This document shows, piece after piece, positions 9,301-16,430 of a stretch of 64,000 bases of DNA (the first letter of the stretch is position 1; every line of letters begins with the position of its first letter). The notes beneath the pieces were generated by a model, which had not been told where the DNA came from, ran no database searches, and was given only the letters and a program-made list of their open reading frames with translations. The stretch comes from Enterovirga aerilata (lineage in GTDB: Bacteria; Pseudomonadota; Alphaproteobacteria; Rhizobiales; Beijerinckiaceae). Where the stretch lies: assembly GCF_013044135.1 (NCBI RefSeq), contig NZ_JABEPP010000002.1:186001-250000 (forward strand). Reading direction: 5' to 3'. The translations under genes and the position numbers were made by a program.

Positions 9301-9879
9301 CAGAGCGGGACCGTCGCGATCAGCTCGTTCTCGGTGAGGAACGAGCCGGCGCTGCGCTCCATCGCGGCGAACACGACCCAGTCGGGCTCGGAGGATCGGA
9401 CGGGCGCGATCACCGAACGCCTTGAGGCCGATATCGTCGAATTCGCCAAGCTCAACGCCGAGTTCAGGCGCAGCGCATCGCGCGTCGAGTACAAGGACGT
9501 GGTGATCTGGGGTTCGCAGGTCGGCTTCACGCTGGCCGGCTATGTCGATTACGGGCGCGACCGCACCGAGATCCTGGGGACCTTCGTGCCGGCGTATGGG
9601 TTGAACAACGCCTTCAGCCAGGTCCCGATCGTGGGCCTGCTCCTCGGGGGCGGCAACCGCAACGAGGGCCTGTTCGCGATCGACTTCAAGGTGTCCGGCC
9701 AGGCGAGCGCGCCGACCCTGACGGTCAATCCGCTTACGGCGGTCGCCCCCGGGATCCTGCGCAAGCTGTTCAGCTGGATGCTCCCGGAGGAAGAGGCGAC
9801 CGGGGCCACTGCGCCACCGCCGGAACGGAAAGAGCGGGCTTTGCGTAGGCCCCGCGCCGAGCCGGAGCCGGCCGACTGA
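6394..9879 (+). CDS. Large AsmA/YhdP-like envelope protein (DUF3971)
   Basis: An 1161-residue protein with a basic N-terminus, one membrane helix at about residues 28-48 (SVAFGLLLVAFAFYLRLVAG) and a very long periplasmic region of amphipathic beta-strand repeats. The early PVSLKDYSEQLEAALA region and the C-terminal GYVDYGRDRTEILGTFVPAY ending with VPIVGLLLGGGNRNEGLF are typical of AsmA-like/DUF3971 proteins, which are thought to bridge the inner and outer membranes and move phospholipids. Start at ATG 6394 follows GAGGGGGG. The C-terminal tail (about 45 residues) is Pro/Glu/Arg-rich. The phospholipid-transport role is inferred from the family. Confidence 0.88.
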   Translation: MKLLATRNARRTRHDSRWRRVVRRTFYVKLSVAFGLLLVAFAFYLRLVAGPVSLKDYSEQLEAALAGRIGPGWRVELADTAIELQGAMPAVRTTGLDIRNPAGQLVIRAPYAVVSLDPSGLVFGALSPREIELRDLQLVVQVARDGGLSFVPPAEGGSGPPAPAPVGADKRSPEEPKGTASEVGPSSVSRAVASLLDPVLGSASLIAALDRASVANARLIVIGSDGRERAAFGRVNALFQRLGDGLRRMSISLEGPGGAWRLGGEIGESAAGRRAELEASAIPLQDAMLLTGMANFPAIADLKLSGAVSAELAEGRLTRFAGHFESTQGTLAATGQTPIPVDRFAVTAAWDEAARSFHLSDLDVKSGAIEARLAGELRSREDGAWRLSLAGRDATWAGATARDPAFKVAELNAEASFAETGIRIDRIRFTGEELDLALEGAATTSPEGVSLHALIQAKETSVRRLLAFWPGNVNPELRSYLARNLSAGRLGDMQLRTELAPEDLRSAFSGRPISDNGLSLSFTISGASMNVIDGLPPLTGLSFVGAATGNTTTLTSGQGRVEMSDGRRLNFSGGSFRQADEHLATSVAQINFRLDGGADALASFLRSPVFRELGSFDIDPANVKGRADLRVSLPLTVHRIPPLSDLPVSVSGTLADISVERIVGREKLEGAQLAVGYEAGALSIRGEGRLGGAPATFDLRQPKAAPGDVAVHLSLDEAARARRSLPTAPQVSGTVPVKLVVPFGAGAKGPTKVEADLSKVAIEGLLPGWSKPAGRPGRIHFAFGEGEGTELRDLVVESGPVQLRGTVTFATDGVLEKAELGTFKLSSGDDMRASVDRSGQLYKVALKGNVGDARPVLKWLTGSEGGGQKGREPPDLDIEATVNIVTGYNEEALTGVVARIGTRGRDLRALQLRGKFRSAAVDAQLVREAGQPQLVVRSDDAGATLRFLDLYRRMVGGDLVVKTSLGDAVQSGTVAISSFSVRNEPALRSIAANTTQSGSEDRTGAITERLEADIVEFAKLNAEFRRSASRVEYKDVVIWGSQVGFTLAGYVDYGRDRTEILGTFVPAYGLNNAFSQVPIVGLLLGGGNRNEGLFAIDFKVSGQASAPTLTVNPLTAVAPGILRKLFSWMLPEEEATGATAPPPERKERALRRPRAEPEPAD

Positions 9880-9884
9880 AGCAA

Positions 9885-9905
9885 GAGCCGCCCCGGGGAC
9901 GGCTC
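9885..9905. terminator. Hairpin between convergent genes
   Basis: GAGCCG at 9885-9890 pairs with CGGCTC at 9900-9905, with complementary CCCC/GGGG between them. It sits just past the AsmA-like stop and before the hcp stop on the other strand. No T run follows on either strand, so it may end transcription poorly by itself. Confidence 0.35.
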
Positions 9906-9956
9906 GCAGGAGGTCGGCATGCCCCTCCTGTGCGGAAGGGCGTCAGGCGCCGCTCG

Positions 9957-10439
9957 TCACGCCGAGGTGTTCTTCTGGATGTCCCACTTGGCCTCGATCT
10001 CGGGGCCGGCGGAGCCGTCCTTGGTCTGTGTGGTGTAGACGTATTTGAACTTGCCGAAGTTCAGCGTGACGTTCTCGGTCAGGCGGTCCTCGCTGCCCGT
10101 GCCGCCGAGCGAGACGTGGGTGACGATGATGTCCTCCATGTCGAGCTTGACGTATTCGAGCGGCTTCTCGCCCGCCTTGCGGATGATGAGCTGCCCCTTG
10201 GGGATGTGCTTGCCGTTGCAGCTGTGCAGCGCCAGCGTCGGGCTCGACTTGTCGACATACTTGGTGATCGACAGGTCCTGCACCGAGACCTTGCCCGAGC
10301 CGGAGCCGGAACCCATGTGCGTGGTGCCCGACTGCGCCATGCCCCACGACCAGGCCAGCACGTCGATCTGGTCCTTGTGCTTGTCGTCCATCGCCTCGCC
10401 TTTGATGCCGTCAAGCTTCAGGAAGATGTCGACCGCCAT
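9957..10439 (-). CDS. hcp: Hcp-family (type VI secretion tube) protein, orphan
   Basis: A 160-residue Hcp1-family protein; Hcp hexamers stack to form the inner tube of type VI secretion systems and are themselves secreted. Recognised by the opening AVDIFLKLDGIKGEA, the segment LAWSWGMAQSGT, a glycine/serine-rich loop, and the DIIVTHVSLGG and LNFGKFKYVYT strands. A strong AGGAGG lies six bases before the ATG. No other type VI component is near: the flanks are an AsmA-like gene and tyrS. It may serve a system elsewhere in the genome or act as an independent secreted or effector-carrier protein. Confidence 0.9.
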   Translation of the reverse strand: MAVDIFLKLDGIKGEAMDDKHKDQIDVLAWSWGMAQSGTTHMGSGSGSGKVSVQDLSITKYVDKSSPTLALHSCNGKHIPKGQLIIRKAGEKPLEYVKLDMEDIIVTHVSLGGTGSEDRLTENVTLNFGKFKYVYTTQTKDGSAGPEIEAKWDIQKNTSA

Positions 10440-10544
10440 GTGAACCTCCTGTCTTTGCCCCGGAGAAGATCAGTTCCGGGCGACAGGAATGTTCTACATC
10501 AGGACGCGGCGGTCTGTTGTGCGGTTTGGCACGCTGCACGCGGC

Positions 10545-11810
10545 TCACACCGCCCGGAGCAGCACGTGCTTCTTCTTGCCGAAGGAGAGCTTCACCACCC
10601 CGTCCTTGAGGTCGGAAGCGGCGACGATGCGGCTCCGGTCGGTGACCCGCGCGTCGTTCACCGAGATCGCGCCATTGGCGATCGCACGGATCACCTCCCC
10701 GTTGGAGGCCGCAAGCCCCGCCCGGACGAAGGCCGGCGCAATGCCGATCCCCGTCTCGATGTCCTCCCGCGGCACCTCGACGGAGGGCAGGGTATCCGCC
10801 GTGACGCCCTGCTCGAACGTCTTCTGCGCCGTCTCGGCCGCACTCTCCGCGGCCTCCCGGCCGTGCAGCAGGGCGGTCGCCTCCGTCGCGAGGACCTTCT
10901 TGGCCTCGTTGATCTCCGCGCCCTGCAGCCGCTCGAGCTCGGCGATGCGCTCCATAGGAAGTGTCGTGAAGAGCTTGAGGAAGCGGCCGACATCGGCATC
11001 CTCGGTGTTTCGCCAGAACTGCCAGTAGTCGTAGGGCGAGAACATCTCGCCCTTCAGCCAGACGGCGCCCGAGGCCGTCTTGCCCATCTTCGCGCCGGAG
11101 GCGGTGGTCATGAGCGGGCAGGTCAGCGCGTAGAGCTGCCCGGTCCCGAGACGGCGGCCGAGGTCGATGCCGGTGACGATGTTTCCCCACTGGTCAGAGC
11201 CGCCCATCTGCAGGACGACCCCGTAGCGGCGGTGCAGCTCGGTGAAATCGTAGGCCTGCAGGATCATGTAGTTGAACTCGATGAAGGAGAGCTCCTGGTC
11301 GCGCTCGAGCCGGAGCCGCACCGAATCCATCGACAGCATGCGGTTGACGGAGAAGTGGCGCCCGATCTCGCGCAGCATGTCGATGTAGTTGAGCTTGGTC
11401 AGCCACTCGGCATTGTCCGCCATCGCGGCGAGGTGACCGCTCTCGCCGAAGCGGATGAAGCGCGAGAACACCTCCTTGATCGAGTTCTTGTTCTCCTCGA
11501 TCTGCTCGACGGTGAGCATCTTGCGAGTCTCGTCGCGCCCGGACGGGTCGCCGACGCGGGTCGTACCGCCGCCCATCAGCACGATCGGCCGGCCGGCGCC
11601 CGTCTCCTGGAGCCAGTGCAGCATCATGATCGAGAGCAGGTGCCCGATATGAAGCGAGGGCGCGGTGCAGTCGTACCCGACATAGGTCGTGAGCCGGCCC
11701 TCGCGCGCCGCCGCGTCGATGCCGGCGAGATCGGAGGCCTGATGGATGAAGCCGCGCTCGGTCAGGATGCGGAGAAAGGCCGAGCTCGGCGAGGAGAGGG
11801 TCGCGGACAT
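10545..11810 (-). CDS. tyrS: Tyrosyl-tRNA synthetase
   Basis: Class I aminoacyl-tRNA synthetase charging tRNA-Tyr, 421 residues. The HIGH-type motif appears as LHIGHL (about residue 54), tyrosine-binding residues in the [11 protein letters not shown] and [10 protein letters not shown] regions, and the KMSKS loop as KMGKTASG (about 240). A C-terminal S4 RNA-binding domain ([16 protein letters not shown] and [12 protein letters not shown]) completes the protein. Start at 11810 (MSATLSS) is chosen because upstream codons would reach into the promoter space shared with anmK. The divergent tyrS/anmK arrangement is a recurrent one in alphaproteobacteria. Confidence 0.97.
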   Translation of the reverse strand: MSATLSSPSSAFLRILTERGFIHQASDLAGIDAAAREGRLTTYVGYDCTAPSLHIGHLLSIMMLHWLQETGAGRPIVLMGGGTTRVGDPSGRDETRKMLTVEQIEENKNSIKEVFSRFIRFGESGHLAAMADNAEWLTKLNYIDMLREIGRHFSVNRMLSMDSVRLRLERDQELSFIEFNYMILQAYDFTELHRRYGVVLQMGGSDQWGNIVTGIDLGRRLGTGQLYALTCPLMTTASGAKMGKTASGAVWLKGEMFSPYDYWQFWRNTEDADVGRFLKLFTTLPMERIAELERLQGAEINEAKKVLATEATALLHGREAAESAAETAQKTFEQGVTADTLPSVEVPREDIETGIGIAPAFVRAGLAASNGEVIRAIANGAISVNDARVTDRSRIVAASDLKDGVVKLSFGKKKHVLLRAV

Positions 11811-11880
11811 CACTCTGTTGGTCGTTGGGAGTGCAAGCCGGCGCGTGTAACAGCTTCGGCGGCGATTTTCACGGGAGCAG

Positions 11881-13008
11881 ATGATGCGGGCGATCGGCTT
11901 GATGAGCGGGACCTCGCTCGACGGGGTCGACGTCGCGCTGATCGACACGGACGGCACCGCTCTGAAGGTGGCCCGCACGGAAAACGGGTTCATCGAGCCG
12001 CTCGGGCCGACGGGTTACCGGGCCTATTCGGACGAGGAGCGTGCGCTCCTGCGCCAGGCGCTGGTCGATGCGGAAAAGATCGAGGCGCGCGACGAGCGCC
12101 CGGGCTGCCTCGCCGAGGCGGAGGAGCTCGTCACGCGGAGCCACGCGGAGGCCGTGGAGGCCTTCCTGGCCGAGAACGGGCTCGATCCGGGCCAAATCGG
12201 CGTGATCGGCTTCCACGGGCAGACTGTCGTGCACCGGCCGGACCAGCGCATGACGATCCAGATCGGGGACGGGCAAAGGCTCGCGGCACGGCTTGGGATC
12301 CCGGTCGTGTACGAGCTGCGGCGGGCGGACATCGAGGCGGGCGGCCAGGGCGCGCCGCTCGTGCCTGTGTTCCACCGGGCCCTCGCGGAGGCGTCTGGCT
12401 TCGCCGGGCCGCTCGGCATCCTCAATCTCGGCGGGGTGGCGAACGTCACGCTCATCACCGAGAGGGGCGACCTCCTCGCCTTCGATACCGGCCCGGGCAA
12501 CGCGCTGATCGACGACTGGATGCGCGAGCGGACCGGACGCCCGCTGGACGACGGCGGCCGTACGGCGGCGCGCGGGCGGCCCGACGGGGCGCTGCTCGCG
12601 TGGCTCCTCACGCATCCGTTCTTCGCCAGGAAGCCGCCCAAGTCGCTCGACCGGAACTGGTTCTCGCACAAGCTGGCGGGCCAGCTCTCGACCGAGGATG
12701 GCGCGGCGACGCTCACGGCCTTCACAGCCCAGGCGGTCGCCCGCGCGCTCGATCACGCGCCCGAGCCGCCGCTGCGCTGGATCGTGGCCGGGGGAGGGGC
12801 CCGCAACGGCGAACTGATGCGGCTCCTGAACTACCATCTGCGGACCGAGATCACGACGGCGGACGCAGTCGGATGGTCCTCGGCCTATCTCGAGGCGCAG
12901 GCTTTCGCCTATCTGGCCGTCCTGAGCCTGCTCGGGCTGCCGATCACCTTCCCGTCGACGACCGGCGTGCGCGAGCCGCTCACGGGCGGCGTGAAGGCGC
13001 TTCCCTAG
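11881..13008 (+). CDS. anmK: Anhydro-N-acetylmuramic acid kinase
   Basis: Phosphorylates 1,6-anhydro-MurNAc during cell-wall recycling, producing MurNAc-6-phosphate. 375 residues with the phosphate-binding [15 protein letters not shown] at the N-terminus, [12 protein letters not shown] near residue 110, [12 protein letters not shown], and [13 protein letters not shown] near residue 205. Two ATG codons are adjacent (11881 and 11884); the second has slightly better spacing from GGGAGC. Its last 29 bases overlap the end of a small opposite-strand gene. Confidence 0.96.
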   Translation: MMRAIGLMSGTSLDGVDVALIDTDGTALKVARTENGFIEPLGPTGYRAYSDEERALLRQALVDAEKIEARDERPGCLAEAEELVTRSHAEAVEAFLAENGLDPGQIGVIGFHGQTVVHRPDQRMTIQIGDGQRLAARLGIPVVYELRRADIEAGGQGAPLVPVFHRALAEASGFAGPLGILNLGGVANVTLITERGDLLAFDTGPGNALIDDWMRERTGRPLDDGGRTAARGRPDGALLAWLLTHPFFARKPPKSLDRNWFSHKLAGQLSTEDGAATLTAFTAQAVARALDHAPEPPLRWIVAGGGARNGELMRLLNYHLRTEITTADAVGWSSAYLEAQAFAYLAVLSLLGLPITFPSTTGVREPLTGGVKALP

Positions 13009-13231
13009 CCCCGAACGCGGCCCAGGCATGACGGGCGGCCACGGCCCGGGCTTCGGAGCGAAAGGCCGGCGCTGCATCGGGCTCGAGCGCCGACCGCATC
13101 AGCCCGACCATCTGCGCCCGGTCGATCATGGCCGCGGGCGGCTCCCCGAACAGGGCGGACCAGACTTCGATGAAATCCAAGTCGCTCAGGCCGAGAAGCT
13201 CCGTCTCCGAGCCTTGGAACAGCCACGCCAT
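12980..13231 (-). CDS. Small conserved-looking hypothetical protein
   Basis: An 83-residue protein of unknown function, opening MAWLFQGSETELLGLSDLDF. It has an acidic N-terminal half, an FIEVWSALFGEPPAAMIDRAQM segment and an Ala/Arg-rich C-terminus. No signal, membrane helix or known motif is seen. A GGGAGAG lies about seven bases before the ATG, which supports the start. The 3' end overlaps the anmK stop by 29 bp (convergent). Confidence is moderate because in such GC-rich DNA random open frames are common; the plain amino-acid composition and the ribosome site favour a real gene. Confidence 0.55.
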   Translation of the reverse strand: MAWLFQGSETELLGLSDLDFIEVWSALFGEPPAAMIDRAQMVGLMRSALEPDAAPAFRSEARAVAARHAWAAFGAREAPSRRP

Positions 13232-13295
13232 GCGAATCTCTCCCGTCCCGCGCAACCGGTCTGGAGCTCGGCCATGGAGCTATGGTGAAGAGGAT

Positions 13296-13322
13296 CGCTC
13301 GCATTTGAGCGAAATGCGAGCG
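13296..13322. repeat. Perfect 11-bp inverted repeat
   Basis: CGCTCGCATTT (13296-13306) and AAATGCGAGCG (13312-13322) flank a 5-base loop GAGCG. The arms match perfectly. No T run follows on either strand. It lies 65 bp upstream of the small hypothetical gene on the minus strand, so an operator or a stable RNA hairpin are both possible. Confidence 0.7.
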
Positions 13323-13580
13323 CCTGTGGAAAGCTGGGACGGCGCTGCCGCATCCTGGCCCTGCGCCGAGGCGACCCTGCGGCTGGTTGCTTGTACCCTT
13401 TTGCCGAGACGCTTTTGGAGAGGGGCGTCGACCGCGCAATCAACGTCTCGATCCGCCGTCGAAGAAGCGACTTGCGCCTCTGATGGTCCGGTCCTGACGC
13501 CGCCGGACGGCGCTGCCTGAGGACGCTCCGCGGGCCCGAGAAACTAGCGGAAAAGTCCCACGGGAAACAGCCATCCATGA

Positions 13581-13613
13581 GGGTCAAGGTCACACGTATG
13601 ACCTTTAGGACCC
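13581..13613. repeat. Nested inverted repeat of 33 bp
   Basis: Inner arms AAGGTCA (13586-13592) and TGACCTT (13599-13605) are separated by CACGTA; outer arms GGGTC (13581-13585) and GACCC (13609-13613) continue the pairing after a 3-base bulge on one side. It lies about 65 bp from the 3' end of tRNA-Lys. An operator or a scar of an integrated element are possible. Confidence 0.6.
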
Positions 13614-13677
13614 GAAATCGCGGATCACACGTTCCCGCTGCGTTCCCCTTGGACCTGTGCTAAGTGCTTGATCTGAT

Positions 13678-13753
<76 letters not shown>

Positions 13754-13940
13754 GACCGTCGGCGGCATGCACCGACGAGACCGGGCACTTAGCAAAGGCG
13801 CCCTGTCCTGTCCACCCGGTGCGGCGAAGAGCTTGCCGGATGCCGCCGCCCTCAATGGGGACGCCGGCACCGAGCGCAGAGATCACAGCGGTTCTGTCGC
13901 GTCGGTCGCAGCCGATCTCCGGCTGGCAGCCGTAACGGCC

Positions 13941-14015
13941 GCCCGCGAGGTGGACGAAGCGGTCGACGGAGCGCAACAGGTGCTCGGCCGGCACATGGCT
14001 GTCGACCGAGAAATT
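13941..14015 (-). pseudogene. Remnant of an IS5/IS1182-type transposase N-terminus
   Basis: Reading the minus strand gives NFSVDSHVPAEHLLRSVDRF followed by VHLA, which resembles the opening of IS5/IS1182-like transposases (the V-P-x-x-H-L-L-R-x-x-D-x-F pattern). The similarity stops after about 25 residues; what follows does not resemble the DDE region. The fragment abuts the truncated VOC gene on the plus strand at about 14014, so an insertion and later deletion probably removed both the rest of the element and the VOC 5' end. Family assignment is from memory of the motif. Confidence 0.4.
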
Positions 14016-14364
14016 CCGGCTGGTCGAGCCGGGCGGCAGGATCGGTCATGTCGAACTCTTGTTCGGCGAGACCACGGTGATGCTCTCGGCGCCGTTTCCC
14101 GAACTCGGCATTCACGCGCCCGATCCAGATGGTCCCTGTACGTTTCTCATCCACCTCCATGTCGAGGACGCCGACCGCATGATGGCGGACGCCGTTGCGG
14201 CCGGCGGACGGATCGTAGTGGACCCCGCCGACAGATTCTGGGGCGAGCGGTCAGGCCGAGTCCGGGACCCGTTTGGCTACGAATGGATGATCGGTCATTC
14301 GATCGAGGAGGTCTCGCCCGAGGAGATGCAGCGGCGTTACGAGCGGACAGGCCTGCCGGAATAA
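14014..14364 (+). pseudogene. 5'-truncated VOC (glyoxalase/PhnB-like) protein
   Basis: The frame reads FRLVEPGGRIGHVELLFGET, then a methionine at codon 16 and a C-terminal half ending in GLPE. Features such as LFGETTVMLS, FLIHLHVEDADRMMADAVAAG and DPFGYEWMIG are those of vicinal-oxygen-chelate (PhnB-like) proteins. The expected first roughly 35 residues (PYLxVRDAxxAIxFY) are absent; instead a transposase-like fragment lies on the opposite strand directly upstream. A shorter 101-residue product could start at ATG 14059, but it would lack the first beta-alpha unit that carries a metal ligand. Confidence 0.65.
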
Positions 14365-14527
14365 AGGGGAGCCTAGCTTGTGTTTGTCTGCAAGACGGCG
14401 CACCACACTGTGCGGAGATGGCGGGAGGTCAGTCACCCGCCGTTGGTCATCGATGACTGTGTCAATCGAAGACGTCCGGCAGCGTGCAGCCTGAAACCGA
14501 CTTGCATCCAAGAGCGTAGATTCGCGC

Positions 14528-14926
14528 TCACTCCGACTGGGGAATCCGGGCAATGACCTTGATCTCGAAGTCGAAACCGGCGAGCCAGTTCACTCCGACC
14601 GCAGTCCAGTTCGGATACGGCGGCTCGCCGATTTCCGCTTCGCGCACGGCCATGACGGTCTCGATCTGTGCCTCGGGATCGGTATGGAATGTGGTCACGT
14701 CGACCACATCGTCGAAGGTGCATCCGGCCGCTGACAGCACAGCGCGCAGGTTCGCGAACGCTCGCCTAACCTGATCCTCGAACAGTGGTTCGGGAGACCC
14801 GTCTTCGCGGCTGCCGACCTGACCGGACACGAAGAGAATGTCGCCGGATCGAATGGCGGCCGAGTAGCGATGCGCCTCGTACAGCGCGTGCCGATCAGCG
14901 GGGAAGATCGCGTCGCGTTTTGCCAT
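14528..14926 (-). CDS. RidA (YjgF/UK114) family protein
   Basis: A 132-residue member of the RidA family, small trimeric enzymes that deaminate reactive imines/enamines or act on related substrates. Seen are SAAIRSGDILFVSGQVG, the FEDQVRRAFANLRAVLSAAGC helix, DVVDVTTFHTD and the C-terminal FEIKVIARI strand. The conserved arginine of true deaminases would fall near the C-terminus; IKVIARIPQ is consistent. AGGAGA sits seven bases before the ATG. It is divergent from a TetR regulator, and the gap carries two operator-like repeats, so the regulator probably controls it. Confidence 0.88.
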   Translation of the reverse strand: MAKRDAIFPADRHALYEAHRYSAAIRSGDILFVSGQVGSREDGSPEPLFEDQVRRAFANLRAVLSAAGCTFDDVVDVTTFHTDPEAQIETVMAVREAEIGEPPYPNWTAVGVNWLAGFDFEIKVIARIPQSE

Positions 14927-14976
14927 ACGTGTCTCCTGAACCGAGCCGGTTGTTTGAACGATCGCGCGCCTTCGAT

Positions 14977-14989
14977 ATACGCGCCGTAT
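14977..14989. promoter_or_regulatory. TetR-type operator candidate, copy 1
   Basis: ATAC-N5-GTAT inverted repeat (ATACGCGCCGTAT) in the gap between ridA-like and tetR genes. The same half-sites with the same 5-base spacer recur 29 bp away, centre to centre. Confidence 0.6.
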
Positions 14990-15004
14990 GCCGGAGGTAG
15001 GTTG

Positions 15005-15019
15005 CATACATCGCGTATG
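15005..15019. promoter_or_regulatory. TetR-type operator candidate, copy 2
   Basis: CATAC-ATCGC-GTATG, a perfect 5-5-5 inverted repeat containing ATAC-N5-GTAT as in copy 1. It covers the ATG at 15017, which argues that the regulator's real start is further downstream. Confidence 0.62.
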
Positions 15020-15052
15020 TCAACCGACGTGGAGGCGTTGAGGGCAGCAGAT

Positions 15053-15649
15053 ATGGGGAGCAACAAACGCGCGGAGGGAATGGCGGAGACCCGCGACAAG
15101 CTGGTCAGCGCTGCGCGACGCGCGTTCGCGACGCAGGGATATGCTGCGGCGTCAATGGATGAGTTCACCGCCGCCGCCGGGCTGACCCGCGGCGCGCTCT
15201 ATCATAATTTCGGCAGCAAGAAGGGGCTGCTCTGGGCTGTCGTCGAGCAGATCGACGGCGAGATGGCGGAGCGGCTGCGCGCGGTCCGCGAGCAGGCTCC
15301 CGATCCCTGGCAGGGCCTTATCGACGAGGGAGCCGCCTATATCGAAATGGCATGCGAGCCCGAGATCCAGCGGATCATGCTCCTCGACGGTCCCGCGGTG
15401 CTTGGCGACCCGTCGAAATGGCCCGGCGAGAACTCCTGCCTGCAGGTCACCATGCGAACGATCCAGTCCCTCATCGAGGCGGGCGTCGTGCAGCCGGTCG
15501 ATGTCGAGGCGGCCGCGCGGCTGCTGAACGGCGCGGCGCTCAGCGCCGCGCTCTGGGTCGCCGCTGCCGATGATCCGCCGAGCCTGTTGCCCAAAGCGGT
15601 CGAAGCGTTCCGCCTGATGGCGGCCGGCCTGCTTCGCAAGAAGCGCTGA
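15053..15649 (+). CDS. TetR/AcrR family transcriptional regulator
   Basis: A 198-residue repressor of the TetR family. The N-terminal helix-turn-helix is clear: TRDKLVSAARRAFATQGYAA, SMDEFTAAAGLTRGALYHNF, then GSKKGLLWAVVEQ. The C-terminal ligand domain is about 140 residues with AAARLLNGAALSAALWVAAA. Start ATG 15053 is preferred (GAGGG eight bases upstream); the upstream in-frame ATG 15017 is buried in an inverted repeat and lacks a ribosome site. Divergent RidA-family gene and paired operator-like repeats suggest autoregulation and control of that neighbour. Confidence 0.9.
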   Translation: MGSNKRAEGMAETRDKLVSAARRAFATQGYAAASMDEFTAAAGLTRGALYHNFGSKKGLLWAVVEQIDGEMAERLRAVREQAPDPWQGLIDEGAAYIEMACEPEIQRIMLLDGPAVLGDPSKWPGENSCLQVTMRTIQSLIEAGVVQPVDVEAAARLLNGAALSAALWVAAADDPPSLLPKAVEAFRLMAAGLLRKKR

Positions 15650-15885
15650 CGACAGGAAACCTGACGTCGAGCGCTTCACTCGGCCGCAAAGGTGAACGGG
15701 CTTGGCAGGCAGCAGGACGAGGGCTCGGCTCGTGTGGCGTCAATGTAAGCGATAGCTCATTGGCGATCGCGCCTCGGTTCCGTGCAGCTGCTCGGTCTCG
15801 CCGAAACTGGGATCCGCCGCCTAAAGCCTGCAGATATCACTGCCGTTGATTTGATAAGCTTGGCGGCCGGACGGAAACCTTTCAA

Positions 15886-16332
15886 GTGAAGAACGTCGAC
15901 GCCTGCTCTCCCGGCAAGGCCCCGGGTCTTCTGACCAACCACGCCGCGCGTGTGTTCAATCGCCGGATGGATACCCTGCTCCGGCCGCTCGGGCTCGTGT
16001 TGGCGCACCTGTCGCCGCTGATGCTTCTCCACCGGGACGGGCCGATGCTTCAGCGCGACCTCGTCCGTGGGCTGGGGGTGGGGCAGCCCGGCATGGTCCA
16101 TGCCATCGCCCGGCTCGAAGAAGGGGGATTCATATCGCGCCGGCCGGCCGAGAAGGACCGCCGCGCCACGATCATCGAACTGACCGACAAAGGCAGGGAA
16201 ACTGTCGAGGTCGCTTCGCCCTTCCTGGTTGAGGCCAACGCGCACGCCTTGTCAGGGTTCACCGCCGAGGAAAGCCGCACGCTGACGACTCTGCTCCAGC
16301 GGCTGATCGCCAACCTCGAAAGCGACGGCTGA
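15886..16332 (+). CDS. MarR family transcriptional regulator
   Basis: A 148-residue winged-helix regulator. The segment LLHRDGPMLQRDLVRGLGVG is followed by QPGMVHAIARLEEGGFISRR, the DNA-binding helix and wing start, and by AEKDRRATIIELTDKGRE, the MarR wing with its D-x-R motif. It starts with GTG at 15886 without a clear ribosome site; later starts would cut the dimerisation helix. It precedes a hydrolase and a flavin monooxygenase on the same strand, a common MarR-controlled detoxification layout. Confidence 0.88.
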   Translation: MKNVDACSPGKAPGLLTNHAARVFNRRMDTLLRPLGLVLAHLSPLMLLHRDGPMLQRDLVRGLGVGQPGMVHAIARLEEGGFISRRPAEKDRRATIIELTDKGRETVEVASPFLVEANAHALSGFTAEESRTLTTLLQRLIANLESDG

Positions 16333-16341
16333 GGCTGGAGC

Positions 16342-16360
16342 GCCGCCCTGGTCGGGCGGC
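16342..16360 (+). terminator. Hairpin after the MarR gene
   Basis: GCCGCCC (16342-16348) pairs with GGGCGGC (16354-16360) around a 5-base loop, nine bases after the marR-type stop. Only a short CTTG follows, so termination would be weak. Confidence 0.4.
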
Positions 16361-16361
16361 C

Positions 16362-16393
16362 TTGACAGTACAATACATCAACATCGATATAAT
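16362..16393 (+). promoter_or_regulatory. Sigma-70-like promoter before the hydrolase gene
   Basis: TTGACA at 16362-16367 and TATAAT at 16388-16393 are both perfect consensus hexamers but lie 20 bases apart instead of 17. The AT-rich spacer stands out from the GC-rich surroundings. Such stretched promoters often need a regulator to bend or untwist the DNA; here a MarR protein encoded just upstream is the obvious candidate. Confidence 0.5.
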
Positions 16394-16430
16394 CCTATCC
16401 TAAGAGAGACCCACCACGGAGGATGGACAC

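Larger units (their letters stand above)
13232..13677. other. Intergenic stretch with two strong inverted repeats, no supported gene
   Basis: About 445 bases between a small hypothetical gene and tRNA-Lys. Open frames here are arginine/serine-rich and show no family features, so none is called. Two inverted repeats (listed separately) are the only clear structure. The stretch marks the left edge of the accessory patch. Confidence 0.6.

Noticed and set aside
9957-10439. A type VI secretion locus around hcp
   Set aside because: No tss genes are within the window; both neighbours are housekeeping genes.
13767-14456. A 229-codon plus-strand frame across the VOC remnant
   Set aside because: Arg-rich composition with no motif; the VOC pieces are in another frame.
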